A stretch of DNA of 64,000 bases from Suillus spraguei (Eukaryota > Basidiomycota > Agaricomycetes > Boletales > Suillaceae): the NCBI GenBank assembly GCA_016800925.1, contig JABCPU010000230.1, positions 44,969 through 108,968 on the forward strand. Reading direction: 5' to 3'. The notes beneath the pieces were generated by a model, which was given only the letters and a program-made list of their open reading frames with translations, did not search any database and had not been told where the DNA came from. This document shows, piece after piece, positions 22,579 through 34,709 of this stretch (positions are counted from its first letter, which is position 1; every line of letters begins with the position of its first letter). The position numbers and the translations under genes were made by a program.

Positions 22579-25477
22579 ATGGCGGCCAGAAAGCTGCAAA
22601 GTATGTTTTTGTTAACTTTTGGAGCCTCATCCATTCAATTATACCATATCTTTCATAGCCGAAATTGACCGTACACTAAAGAAGGTCGGCGAAGGCGTCG
22701 AGGTCTTTGAAAGCATATACGAGAAGATGCAGGCCTCTACAAACCAGACACAGAAGGAGAAACTGGAGACTGACTTGAAAACACAAATAAAGAAGCTTCA
22801 GCGGTTGCGCGACCAGATCAAGGCCTGGGTAGCAAGCAACGACATCAAAGACAAGTCCGCACTCTTGGAAAACCGGAGACTAATAGAAACTGTGCGTATT
22901 CGTTGTTCCATGTCATCCTCATACGCGCCTTCCCATTTCGCGACCCTTCCGACGTGTCACTTATATTTGTGTATATAGCAAATGGAGAAGTTCAAGGCCT
23001 GCGAGAAGGAAATGAAGACAAAGGCATTCTCCAAAGAGGGTCTAATACAGTCGGCCAAACTGGATCCTAAAGCCCAAGAGAAGCTCGAGGTCACAACATG
23101 GCTTCAGTCGCAGGTCGAAGAACTTTTGTTGCAAGTGGAACAAGCAGAAGCGGAAATTGAGACACTCCAGGGCAGCGGCGGCAAGAAACGCGGAAAGGGT
23201 AGTTCATCATCTGCTGGTCGTTTGGAAGATTTAGAACACCTCAATGAACGTCGAAAATGGCACGTCAACCGACTCGAACTCATCCTTCGTCTTCTGGACA
23301 ATGGTTCTTTGACCACGGATCGTGTACAGGCTCTCAAGGAAGATGTACAATATTTCGTGGAAAGCAACACGGTTCGTTGCGCAGTAGTATGTTCTACTTT
23401 GAGACCTTTTAAGGCGTTTTCTGGGTGCAGGACGAGGACTTCAATGAATATGAGGGCATCTACGACGAACTTAATCTCGAAGAGGAGGAGGAACAGTTTG
23501 GTCTGGCTGGTGACGATGACGACGATAGCGACGAGTCAGATGCCGCAAGTGATGGTATGCATTCGCTACCTATACCACTCCTGTAGAATTGACTTTGGCA
23601 GACCGTCCTCCACGAACGCCAAATAAACGACACGAGAAAGACGAGGAAAGTGTTGCGAGCAGTAAACGTGACGACAGTCCTGTGCAAAAGAAGGCTGGAA
23701 TGACCCTTCAATTACGGAGTACGTGCTGATTCATACGTTCTCAACTACGACTTACAAGACACTACCAGAACCATCAATTGCAACTGAAGGTCTGTTTGTG
23801 TTTTTATTTTATTTTGGGCGGTGATACTCAAAGTTCGTCTGAAAAGTCAAACCACCGCCAAATCCAAACTTTACACAACAACCTATGGCAAGCATTCTAC
23901 GCGCTAATTTACAACCGGCAACCACACGGCCGCCAGCGCTCCACCGATTCGCTACGCCGCAGCAGCAGCCGCTGCCGTCACACCACAATCTTCTCAACAG
24001 AATGGTACGTTGCCCCCAACGCCCTCGACATCACAACATATGCCACCCACGCCGTCAACAAGTTTCCCGGAAGCAACGACATCTACGCTTTCGATAACGC
24101 CGTCGGCTTCGCAAAGCGGCCTGCAAGATTCGCAATTCACATCATCACCAAGCTTGACGCATCCATCGGTTACGAGTCCGATGTTATCATCTGCTGCATC
24201 ACATCAACAGGATGGGTCATTCTATTCTGGACAGGACTCACCAGCAATATCGGAGGCTGTTCCGAGCTCTATAAGCGGTCCTGCGGCCACGTCTTCGCCA
24301 CAACGTCAACAGAAAGGTATGTTTTGTGTGCCAGGAGCACGAGGACAGACGTAATTTCTATTTTAGAACCTGCATCGTCACCTCACCTCACCAGGGCACC
24401 TTCACCTGCTGCACCAGTAAGTGTTTACCGGTATTGTGCCCACGATGAAACCTCATGAAACGTAAACAGCCACCAGCATCAGCATCGGCAGTGCCGCAAT
24501 TTCAACCAGTCACCAATGGAACCTCGCAGATTAATCAGCCCCCCACGCAGTTGCCTGCATCAGCGTCATCGCCACTACCTCAACAGATACATCAGGTCAC
24601 AATGGCTCCATCAGCACTTCCCACCCCACCCGCAAGTTCGACGTCTGTAATACAGCAGGCACAACAATATCCCCCGGGTATAAAGGTCCCACAGAGTATA
24701 GAACAACAACCGGCCCCGATACAAGCTGTCCAGCAGCCCATTGGAGGCTCGCAAAGGCCTCCTTCGACGGCACCAGCTCAGCAACCGCAGCATCCTTCTT
24801 CGCGTCCAGCTGCTTCAGGAACATTCCCTGGCTCTCTATCAGACCTTGTGGCATCGTTTGAAACGGTGAAGCAGAAAGGTTTGTTTTTTGGACCGCGTCT
24901 ATCTATGAAATCCTGACGATTAATCAGCTCCTCATCGTATGACAAACCTCGGAGAGGTTCACAAACTCCTTGATGGCAGTTACTCAAATATTCCACAGCC
25001 ACAGGACACTGAGAAGTAGGACATTTCGATTCAAGTATGTTCGATAGGGGTTAATATGTTGTTTACACAGACCAAAGTACTATGTGCCACGGAATCCCTT
25101 TGCCACCCCAGCATTCTATCCTCAGACTCCTCATCCTATTCTGAGTACTCCGGGCATATTTTCCCAGATAGACGTAGAAACTCTCTTCTACGTCTTTTAT
25201 TACCTGCCAGGAACTTACCAGCAGTACGAGAGCAATATTACGTTCAATGGAAATTACTCACGTAAATTCTAGATACATGGCCGCGAAAGAGTTGAAGCGC
25301 CAATCGTGGCGATTCCATGTGAAATACATGACATGGTTCCAGCGACACTCGGAGCCGCAAGCCATAACAGAAGAATACGAACAAGGCGTGTACGTTTACT
25401 TTGATTGGGAAGGATCATGGTGTCAGCGCAAGAAAAGCGATTTCCGGTTTGAATATCGTTATCTTTCGGAGGATTGA
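22579..25477 (+). CDS. NOT5: CCR4-NOT complex subunit Not5/Not3
   Basis: Scaffold subunit of the deadenylase complex acting in mRNA decay and translational control. Starts MAARKLQ (ATG 22,579). The N-terminal Not3 coiled-coil is clear ([40 protein letters not shown]), then an acidic stretch ([20 protein letters not shown]) and a long Pro/Ser/Gln/Ala-rich linker. The C-terminal NOT box ends with [20 protein letters not shown] and [11 protein letters not shown] 49-bp intron restores [17 protein letters not shown]. In the linker near 23,935-23,945 a one-base shift separates PATTRPPA from [11 protein letters not shown], probably an error. At least eight exons. Confidence 0.94.
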
Positions 25478-25905
25478 AGAATTTTTTCGCTTTTTCAGTC
25501 CTTGTTATCCCTGTTTTTTTGTCATCGCTCCCGCCGTGACCATATGTATTGCCATACGCGCCACTGGACAGTCTTGCAAATCACATTCGTATTAACTTGC
25601 AACCCTATTTCTTAAATTATAGTGAATGAATTATGGCTTCAACATGGTTATTGTGTACGTAAGACTTGAACCACTTTTAGTTTGAGCGCATCGTCTTTGG
25701 ATATGTTTTTCGGTACAGACTCGATGCCTGAGCGTGAATATCCCATGAATCGAGCATGCGCCGAGCATCGCGGTCGATGAGTGTAAGTAAGGCTGGGGAT
25801 CAGGGCCTCTCATGGATGATCTCGGGATTCGTTGCAAGTATCTATTCCTTAATTATAATGAATGGATTATAGCCTGAACATGCTCTGTACACAAGACTCG
25901 ATGAT
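25478..25905 (-). pseudogene. Decayed partial copy of the bL12m 3' end
   Basis: About 25,612-25,840 resembles 25,850-26,110, the last exons, intron and 3' flank of bL12m, in the same orientation. Matching blocks are TTAAATTATAGTGAATGAAT against TTAATTATAATGAATGGATT, and GGGGATCAGGGCCTC against GGGGATCAGAGCCTT next to GATGAGTGTAAG/AATGAGCGTAAG. The reading frame is destroyed. It looks like an old tandem duplication of the gene's 3' end. The rest is the Not5 3' flank. Confidence 0.7.
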
Positions 25906-26718
25906 CTACTCAAGTACCACTACTGCCCCCAGTTTTTCGAGGACCGCTTTTAGCTTGTCTGCATCTTCTTTTGGCATATTTTCCTTGAGGACTTGCGGTA
26001 CAGACTCCACGAACTTCTTCGCCTAACACCAAGTTAGTATAAAATCTCTTTAACGAGAATGCGCCAAGACTCACATCAATGAGCGTAAGGTTGGGGATCA
26101 GAGCCTTAACCTCACGAATGATCTTGGGCTTCGCAGCGGCATCGAAGGACTGAAGTTTCAAATTGAAAATAGTCTTCTCCTTCGGTTTCTCCTGCTCGGT
26201 TTAGTTTTGTCAATGAACGCGCCTTATTTATGGTATGTTTCCCACCTCCACTGCTGCTTCTTCAACCGCGGCGGCGGCGGGTGCTGGAGCTGAAGCAGCG
26301 GGCATAGCAATTTCTTGAATATTTAGCCGTGACTGTGGGCGCCATCTTGATTAATAATCGAAATTTGTTTAGAAGGGACGAACCTTCAAGAGCGTAACGA
26401 GGTCGGCTGCTTGGAGTAGTGTTAGTCCAGAGATGTCGTCCACTATGCGGCCGATTTTCGGGTCACTTGGCGGGGGAGGAGCTGCTGTAGACGATGATGC
26501 AGTTTCCGTTGCCAGCCATCTTGACCGGTTAGCTAACGGAGCGACTTGAAAGGCAACGCTGCAAATGGAACTTAGCACTTGAAGGAAGTTTTTCAAATAT
26601 TCTTGTTTACCGTGCAGTAGCCAATCTTGATGTAGAGCATAAAAGAGTAGAGCAGCGACTCTGCAAATTCAATGAGTATGATTTCTGTTGAAAGGAGGGG
26701 TCGAAAGCTTACTGCCAT
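25906..26718 (-). CDS. MRPL12: Mitochondrial ribosomal protein bL12m
   Basis: Mitochondrial L7/L12 stalk protein. Six exons splice in frame. The first two are tiny and give a targeting peptide rich in Ser, Arg and Leu (MASRCSTLLCSTSRLATARV). The N-terminal dimerisation segment follows (IVDDISGLTLLQAADLVTLL), then an Ala/Pro-rich hinge (AMPAASAPAPAAAAVEEAAV) and the C-terminal factor-binding domain (NLKLQSFDAAAKPKIIREVK, ALIPNLTLID, AKKFVESVPQVLKENM), ending LEKLGAVVVLE. The start at 26,718 is supported by the transit peptide produced after splicing. Confidence 0.93.
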
Positions 26719-28350
26719 GGTGTTCAAGCTCGGACAGTAAGTATATTTGGACTGTCGTGACACGGAGGCGTTGTTTGGTCGTATTATGCAGAGGCTTCTA
26801 CCCTTCAAATTACAAATTGCAAAATTTTCCAAGTCCACCTCCTAGCCCTGAATGAGATTATGAGATGCAGCTACCGCTACCATTGTTCCCTTTGTTTTGT
26901 AGGGTGAACCCTGAGCTAAAGCCTCCAGCTACTACTTACACACGCAAGGGTGCAATAGTCCGTCCAGTCGCTCAGCCTAACAAATTTTCAGCTGGAATGA
27001 TCGCCACGACGCCACCGCACTTTAAGGTTATTACCCTTTGTTTAGAACCCTTTCGGAACCCTGAGCCTTGAAGTCAATACTAGTCTAGCACTTAGGAGTG
27101 CTATTCAAACTATCAACAAATCGTAGCACGCGATGGATCTAAAGATATGACGACGGCAACTTCCACTGAATACCCGCCTTGGCGACATCCGACGACTCGC
27201 ACACCCGTCGTCAACATCTCGTGAAACCCATCTGATTGAATTCTTTACTAGGCGAGGTCCACTGCCTCAGTATGTCGCTCACACATTTGATGCCAACGCT
27301 GACAGTGCTCTGAGAAAACAATAAAACTACAACATGTACGCGTCGGAAGTTGCCAGTTATTAAGTTAATGCAGTTGGAGGCTATCAGGCCTCTTCGGCCG
27401 CCGGCGCTGATCGAGCTCATCTATCATGTAATATAACTGCTCTCGACGATTAGGCTAGTATGAGTATGATATGTGCGAATTGCGGTCAGTATGATATGTG
27501 CGCATTGCGCTCAGTATGATATATGTGCGAATTGCGCTCACCGTTTGCTATCGCCGATCGACATATCCGAGCCAGATATGAAGGGTTCTCATAACGCAAT
27601 AACTGCGGATTCTCCTAGCGCTCTGGTTCTTGTTCGAGCTCCGCGACGTAGTAAAGAGGACCACTGGGAAGATGGTAACGTTCCCCTTTGTGCCTTTGAC
27701 AGATATCTCAGGGTGATTTCTACAGACAGATCTCATTGGGGTCGTGTGCAAACAGCCTATTTCTGGTTGCCCGGATCAGAAATCCGCGTCAGGTGGTAAA
27801 AAAAAAAGGATGCAACCGAAGGAAAACTGGCGATTCCTGACCCATAACGGAAGTCTTCTGTTAAAGAAACCAAAAATTTTAACTTGAGGATGCGTACTGA
27901 TCGGTGGATGGTACGTGTAGTACTAGCACTGAGACCGAGACTACTGAATGTGAAGCTTGAGCTTCTAGTATGCGACCTCACTGTTAGTAATGATCATTCT
28001 ATGAGTTGGTAACGTCTCGGCGCTTAGGTTTGTGGAGGAAGAGTGTTTTTAAAAATTAATACCATCTAATGCGGAAATTCTGGCAACTTGCGATTCCGAA
28101 GTTGCCTGCGAGCCTCATGTCGTCCAATTATATTCGGTTCCACTGCCAATCAGCTTTAGACGGAAGCACCTCTCGCTTCGCACCAATTTTCACCCCTTCA
28201 CGGCATCTTCCAAAAGTAGCTGCCCAGGAAATGTAATCATACAAAAGGTTGTTCCACCTGTTGCTAGCATATGATCGCCCACTCTACCCCAGGTACTTCA
28301 TCAGCATCCCTATCCGCATTCGTAACGGTTCAGTCACATTCATCCATACC
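26719..28350. other. Intergenic region with a short tandem repeat
   Basis: 1.6 kb without a supportable gene. At 27,462-27,540 a unit of 25-27 bp around AGTATGATATGTGCGAATTG is repeated three times with small changes, and one phase has a two-base TA insertion. The other reading frames here are short and show no family resemblance. Confidence 0.55.
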
Positions 28351-30054
28351 ATGGGTACCTTGGACAATACGTGCGTATACACCACTTGCTTTTTCTCTCC
28401 ATACTAATGACTTTACAACCTTTATCCAGTTTTGGAGCGTTCTTGATTGGGGTCGTAATCTCTGCCACGTAAGTGCTCAAATTTCATGAATCAAGTCGAC
28501 CCCGTTCAAATGGCAACTTGGGTGTTACCACAGGCTGTACGGTGGTATGTTGATATGTTGTTCATTTCTTGGCACAATGTTTATGATTCCACAAAGTCAC
28601 CTGCGTGCAGACATGGTACTACTTCAGTCGCTACCCTTCGGATCCATGGTACATTAAGCTCTTAGTAAGTTCGCGTACGATGACCTAAACGTGCTACCAT
28701 TCAACGTGATTTTTTAATCTAGGTTGCCGCTGTACTTTTATCAGACTCAGTGCATCAAGCTTTGATTACACACACAGGTCAGTATCAATCATCCAAGCTA
28801 TGTTTATCTCAGGGCTGAAGATCAGCCAGTGTATACTTATCTTGTAACTGACTTTGGTATCGCTGTCGACCTCGGGAAACTTGTCTGGAGTCTGATCGTA
28901 AGTTGCGTATCTTTGGCCCCTAGTTCTTGTCTGAACATCTGTTTCAAGGTCGAAGTCTTGTTCAATGGATTCACAGCGCTTATGGTTCAAAGGTTGGTAC
29001 TAGACGTTTTTCGAAAAGAACGTCCAGTGCTGATCGTCCTGCCAGTTTCCTTACCATGCGTGTATACAGACGTATGTGTGATATTTATCCCCCCAGCGAA
29101 CGTTTCCTTACTTGCAGCCAGTAAGCAACAAGAGTATAATTGCAACCCTATCTGTACTGTCCCTTGTCATCGGTGAATTTGTCCTGGTCGTCGGTGAGTA
29201 TGCACTCCTTTTCGGAAATCAGTCCACTAATGTAATATCTAAAGTATATGTTGCAAAATCGTGAGTGGCGTAGGAATACATCACGCACTCCGGCTAATGC
29301 AAACCTTAGCATCCATATGACGACATTTGTGGAACTCACCACGCTCAAGCCATTGTCCATGGCTGTAAACGCTTTAGCAGCTGCCGGAGATGTCCTTATC
29401 GCCGTATTCCTCTGCACACTCCTCCAACAATCTCGCACTGGATTCAGGAGGTCCGACACCATGATCAATAAGTTGATTTTGTTCAGCATCAACACTGGTC
29501 TCCTCACCAGCATTTGCGCGGTCATGTCACTCATTTCAGTACGTAGCAAATCGTGAATGGCCTAGTGTTGCGCTCCTGACCCGAACATGGCACAGATTTC
29601 AGTGTGGGATACTACTTTCATTTACATTGCATTTTATTTCTGTTTGGGCCGTCGTAAGTACCACTTGGCCGCATTATTAAGTTTACGAGATTGATATCGT
29701 TTTCCAGTTTACTGCAACTCCCTGCTGGCGACCCTTAACGCACGCAAGAGTCTTCGTGGTGATTCACAGGATGAAAACATGTCGCTCTCGCTTCAGGGGA
29801 TTCAAAAAACCTCCAATAGCATTGGTACTTCGCAAAAAGTAAGTTCAATGAAATCTTCTTGCCGAGGGCTTGGCTGACCTATCATATCAGCGGGTGCCGA
29901 ACAACATCTCAATTAAAATTGATACCACGCAGGAGTACGTTCGAGATGAGGTTAGCGGTTTCTTTTTTACCGAGGTTGCGATTTATCGCTGATCCGCGTG
30001 GACGGCTACTAGTACTCATCTGCAACGGAACTTAAAAGTGCCCAAGCCGTTTAG
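28351..30054 (+). CDS. DUF6534-type multi-span membrane protein
   Basis: Membrane protein of the large Agaricomycete DUF6534 family; function unknown. About a dozen short exons join in frame from the ATG at 28,351: MGTLDNTFGAFLIGVVISAT, then CVQTWYYFSRYPSDPWYIKL, VAAVLLSDSVHQALITHTVY, FNGFTALMVQ, FLTMRVYRLSNKSIIATLSV, DVLIAVFLCTLLQQSRTGFR and the C-terminal signature SINTGLLTSICAV..YCNSLLATLNAR. About seven hydrophobic helices precede a polar tail ending ELKSAQAV. The last intron (GTTAGC...CTAG) is less certain; without it the protein ends about 20 residues differently. Confidence 0.85.
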
Positions 30055-30725
30055 TCAGTTCGGGTATGAGGGCCACGAGGGCGATGAGAAGCAGCACCCC
30101 ATACTTTGGTAGAACGCTGATGTCATTCTTTCTTGGGTCGTTCTATGCATTTATTGTAAGTATTGTAACATATGATTGCCGATCTGGGCATTTGGAAGAG
30201 TTATAGTTACTATATTCCTTCGTACGTGCACCCGTGGTGCATGAGGTCCACATTGGTTTCCATTTAGATTTTACTTGAACACTTGGAACTAGGAATATTA
30301 ATACGCAGATTTGCAGTGAACCGTAATGTTGTTTTGTTCCGTGATCTGAGATAAAAACATGAAATGACCCTGCATCATGACGGTGCGGCGCCCTTTGTAC
30401 AGGAGGGACTAAGGACTAAGGTGGATTGACAAGCCAGTGGTCAAAATGCGGCGGGAAATATTGTCCCGCGGGTGCCTGAAAGTTGTCCCAATTAATTCAA
30501 TGTGATTTATCCGGTTGACAACATCTTACGCGCCCACGTTACGACAGCTACTGTTACGACCGACCAAACATAATTTCAGTCCTCGCGCTTCCAGAAGATT
30601 AGACGAATTGAGCAAACTCATATACGCAAATATAATAACATGCCCCATCCAACCTATTGCTTCCATACTGCCTCCTCACTCTTTTTAACTCCTACTCCAC
30701 TCTTTATCATATCTGCTCGTCGACC
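30055..30725. other. Intergenic, upstream of P450 copy 2
   Basis: About 670 bp. It lacks the proximal promoter block found before P450 copies 1 and 3-6, consistent with copy 2 being the divergent member. No gene seen. Confidence 0.5.
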
Positions 30726-32796
30726 ATGTTGACTCTGACTAACATCACCTGGTTAGACCTAGCTTTCGCTGGTGTCAGTGTGTATCTGGTCAAGCGGGTT
30801 CTGTCTCAGAAGAATCCTGCACCCTATCCCCCTGGCCCTCCGGGGCGTCCTCTCATTGGCAATATTCCAGATATGCCTCAGGTAAAGCCTTGGCTCACCT
30901 TCACTGAGTGGGGCAAGAAATATGGTGGGCACCTCTTGTTCTGTTAAAATCTTGCACTTAACCACTGCGTGCAGGCGATATCTCACACGTAGAGGTTCTG
31001 GGTCAGCACATCATGGTCCTGAACTCTGTGAAGACCGCAGTAGAAATGCTGGAAAAGAAAAGCTCTGTCTACTCCGATCGTCCTGTTCTACCCATGGGTG
31101 GTGAGCTTGTCGGCTGGAAGAACACTCTCGTTCTTCTCCCTTATGGTGATCGTCTACGCGAGTACCGCAAAAACTTTCATCGTGTCATTGGCAGTCGTGC
31201 CGCCTTGGATATATATCAACCGATCGAAGAAATCGAAACCCACCGATTCTTGAAGCGTGTACTTGCGAAACCCGACCAACTCCAGGCACATGTGCGACAG
31301 TATGTGTTATCTATCCTTATCGCTGCTTGTTATTTGAATTTGTGTAGTACCGCTGGTGCCATCATTTTGCGCATCTCTCATGGCTATGAGGTGAAGGAGA
31401 ACAATGATCCTTTCATTGACCTCGCGGACCTTGCTGTCGACCAATTTTCAAAGTCCACCGCTACTGGTGCCTGGCTGGTTGACATCATGCCATCCTGTGA
31501 GGCTATAGCATTCTGACTAGTGCTTCCCAGTCCCTGATCATTTGTAGTGGCCAAGGTACCCGACTGGCTCCCTGGTGCTAGCTTCAAGCGCGTAGCGCGT
31601 GAATGGCACGAGACCCTCGAAGAAATGGTCGCTGCGCCCTACAAGTTCGTCAAGGATCAGATGGTAACTAATATTCGCAGCTTTCAAATCAGGAGTTGAA
31701 GTTTCAATTTTACAGGCCGCTGGTATTGCCCCGAAATCTTTCACCTCGAATCTGTTGGAAGGCCGTACCTTGTCTGCTGAAGAGGATCACATTGTGAAGT
31801 GGTCTGCTGCGTCCCTGTATTCTGGTGGTGCCGACACGGTTAGAATTGGCCTACACATGACATTTTGAGACTAATTCCTTCCTCAGACAGTTTCGGCAAT
31901 ATACTCGTTTTTCTTGGCCATGACCCTTTTCCCTGATGCGCAGAAGAAGGCTCAAGCTGAAATCGATACTGTTGTTGGTCCTGATCGTCTTCCCTGTTTC
32001 AGTGACCGCGACTCCCTTCCCTACACTGAGGCACTCGCCAAGGAAGTCTTACGTTGGAATGCTGTTGTCCCTACCGGTTTGTGTATCTTGTTTATAGCAT
32101 TCTCTTGTTAACAAGCGATATCTCGATGACAGCTATTCCTCACCGTGTTACTGAAGACGACATCCATGATGGGTACTACATTCCCAAGGGCTCTTTGATA
32201 ATACCCAATATTTGGTTAGTACCCTCCTCCTGTATTCGGTATAGGTCCAATAGTTTGACTCGTGGCTTGTGGCAGGTTTATGCTCAATGATCCTCGGACA
32301 TATGCCAGCCCCTCGGAATTCAGCCCTGCACGGTTCTTAGCTAAGGAAGGAAAGGAGCCTGAGACCGATCCTCGCACGATCTGCTTTGGGTTTGGTAGAC
32401 GGTAAGCGCAATATTGAGTTTGTTCGGAAACAAAATGCTGACGTCCTTACTCCATAGTATCTGCCCAGGTTAGTTAGACTACAAGAGGATGCCGATCCAC
32501 AGGACATTTCTGACGTCGCTTGCGCTTGTTTTACAGGTCTCCATCTTGCCGATGCTTCCGTCTGGATGTCTGTTGCGATGTCACTCGCCGTTTTTGATAT
32601 CTCCAAGGTTGTTGAGAATGGTGTCGAGATCACCCCTGAGGTTGACCCATCATCAGGTACAATCAGGTATGTTACACTTGTCGTCGTTTGCCGTGCCGGT
32701 CTGGACAATCACATTCCCAGTCACCCCAAGCCATTCAAGTGCTCTATCAAGCCCCGTTCTGCAAAGTCTCTTGCGCTCATCCAGGAAGATGCTTAG
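30726..32796 (+). CDS. Cytochrome P450, copy 2 (intact, divergent)
   Basis: P450 monooxygenase of about 509 residues. Eleven exons join in frame, with intron positions and phases identical to the other copies. Landmarks: N-terminal anchor (LTNITWLDLAFAGVSVYLVK), hinge PYPPGPPGRPLIGN, I-helix GGADTTVS across an intron, K-helix EVLR, SPARF in the PERF region and haem loop FGFGRRICPGLHLA. It differs from the other five throughout (roughly three quarters identical by eye) and has its own 5' flank, so it is the most diverged of the six. Substrate unknown. Confidence 0.93.
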
Positions 32797-34081
32797 GATG
32801 TTAAAGAGTTGTCTGGGGGAAAATGCAGGGATACACCCGTTGCCTTGGGTGGCAGCTCACCTGACAATGCGTCATGCTTTATATTCTGCACTTGGGAGGA
32901 TATGCAAGATGATTGGTCGTGCATCTCGATATTTTATATCTATGACATCTTACTTCATCTTGTTGGAATAATTACAATGTGTAAATGAAATTATCGTGAA
33001 TCTGTCCTAGTTTTAGAAGAGTGCATCCAGATGATATTGTCACTACCTTTACTACAATGTCGTGCTAGAAATAAGGACTTGGATTCATAACTTACCAACA
33101 GGCGTACACGGTCTGTCTGACAACACAACTTGCTTGACTGGTGCATGCCAATGAGATGTTAATAATGACGAGACTTGGCTTGCCTACCAGTGCGCATGGT
33201 AGGACCGACAAAGTTCCTTGTGCCTAGTAAGCGATCACCTCCGACTCGGCCCTCTGACAGTATCACACACGATACCCTAACAATTCACGGACAAATTTCT
33301 GAGTGATCGTGAGTGCACCATCACACCGTCGTCAGTGAACCGATGAGCCCCCGTTGTCACCCCCGAAAGTTCACCCATGGAGTCGCAACCCTCGTGAGCA
33401 TCAGAAAATCGGTCTTGTCCACTCGGAGCAACGTCGTAGCACGTGAGCAGATCCCGGCCTCAATCACCGGTTATTTTTCACGAATAGCTGCCGGCTTGCT
33501 GGTTTAAGTTTTGAGCGGTTGTGAATGTGATAGGTGTGCGGATCTTGAGATTGTTAGCTTCCTGGATAAGTGCCTGGAATTATGCTTACTGGGACTACGC
33601 TGCTTTTCCTGGAGTCGTCGGGGATCGGAGTAACTAGATGTGTACGTGCTGCTTTTTTCGGGGCAACTTTGGTGGGACTGGAGTAACACTGTAACAGTGG
33701 AGCAGGTATGAATGGTATTATAGAAAATTTGGGATTATTTTTCTTCCACAACGACTCAAAAAGGTAATACATAGTATGTCCGAATTGGGTAGTCTTCACC
33801 TTTGAGGAGGTAGCGGGTGGAACCAACCATTTGAAGAGCGCCAAACCTTCTTGGTGGAAAGTGGATGTGGGTGGGAAGTTGAGGCCTTCACGGTGATGAT
33901 CGTGTGATGGAGAAGCAAAGCATTAGGGCAATCAGACACGATCATAACCATGAAGGCTCAAGACCTCCTCTGAACGGGAATACGATATGATATATAGAAA
34001 ATGGTTTCATTACATCGGAATGTAAAGTCACGGATAACATCGGAAACCCACCACACTCGATTTAAAGCACCGTGGGGAGAC
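32797..34081. other. Intergenic between P450 copy 2 and SWS1-like gene
   Basis: About 1.3 kb. An open stretch on the minus strand (33,554-33,844, 96 residues, basic) has no recognisable family and no splice support, so I do not call it. Nothing else stands out. Confidence 0.45.
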
Positions 34082-34709
34082 TCACGAATTCTCTAATGAG
34101 GGAGAGACATGTCCCGCAAATTTCAACAGTATTTCATCGTCTTCGATGGGGCGCACGACACAACGAGACCACCTGTCTGCAAGATATACCGCCAAGACAT
34201 GTTTGCACTACAAGCGGCGTCATTCACCAAGCTATTGCCATTAAAATGCAAATTCGCACCATAAGATGGTTCTCAGATATTAACACTGCGTATGCGAATG
34301 ATGGGCAAGTACAATAACTAGAGACAGTTGTAGATGCAACACCGAGATGCGGAAAGACGGTGTAGGTTGAAGTGGTGCCCAGAACTTCGTAGTGGTACCG
34401 GCCCCAAGAGGTTTTGTACTTCATGACTGAAGACCCATCATTCAGGTGCAAAGCCATGCATTGGAAGTATTACTCACCACCATCGCGATCAATGATGTCC
34501 AAAGCAGCTATAATCATCGTGTCTGGGAGGACAGTACGAAGCATTTCAATGCCTTCTTCGACTACATGCGGGGATTGTGAGCGGCTTGTTGTGAGAGGAG
34601 AGATCTGAGAGGGCGTACAGCTCTCTTCGTCCGATTCGAACGCCTGAATGCTCGCTTGTAGGACATGCCTAAGGTGTAGTGAACCTTGAGGTGCTTCCAT
34701 GGGCATCAC
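34082..34709 (-). CDS. SWS1: SWIM zinc-finger protein, SWS1/ZSWIM7-like
   Basis: Small protein of about 175 residues related to ZSWIM7/Sws1, the Shu-complex subunit that promotes Rad51 filaments in homologous recombination. Landmarks: helical N-terminus, TMIIAALDIIDRDG, YHYEVLGTTSTYTV and the SWIM motif CTC...CKHVLAVYLAD, split by the second intron. Three exons: intron 1 (GTGAGT...TTCAG) joins DG to VMKYKTSWGRYHYEV and intron 2 (GTGCGA...TTGTAG) joins HLM to CKHVLA. The protein ends HVSPSLENS. The start is 34,709 or the ATG three codons later. A fragment of this gene recurs at 38,457-38,665. Confidence 0.85.

Noticed and set aside
27462..27540. Cys-rich short protein from the tandem repeat (27,473-27,799)
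   Set aside because: The Cys pattern comes from the 25-27-bp DNA repeat; no conserved domain follows.
29034..29175. Continuous exon through this part of the DUF6534 gene
   Set aside because: Reading through gives stops and loses the family pattern. An intron from GTATGTGTG to GCAGCCAG restores RVYRLSNKSIIATLSV.
33554..33844. 96-residue minus-strand frame
   Set aside because: No recognisable family, no splice or promoter support, and a length expected by chance.
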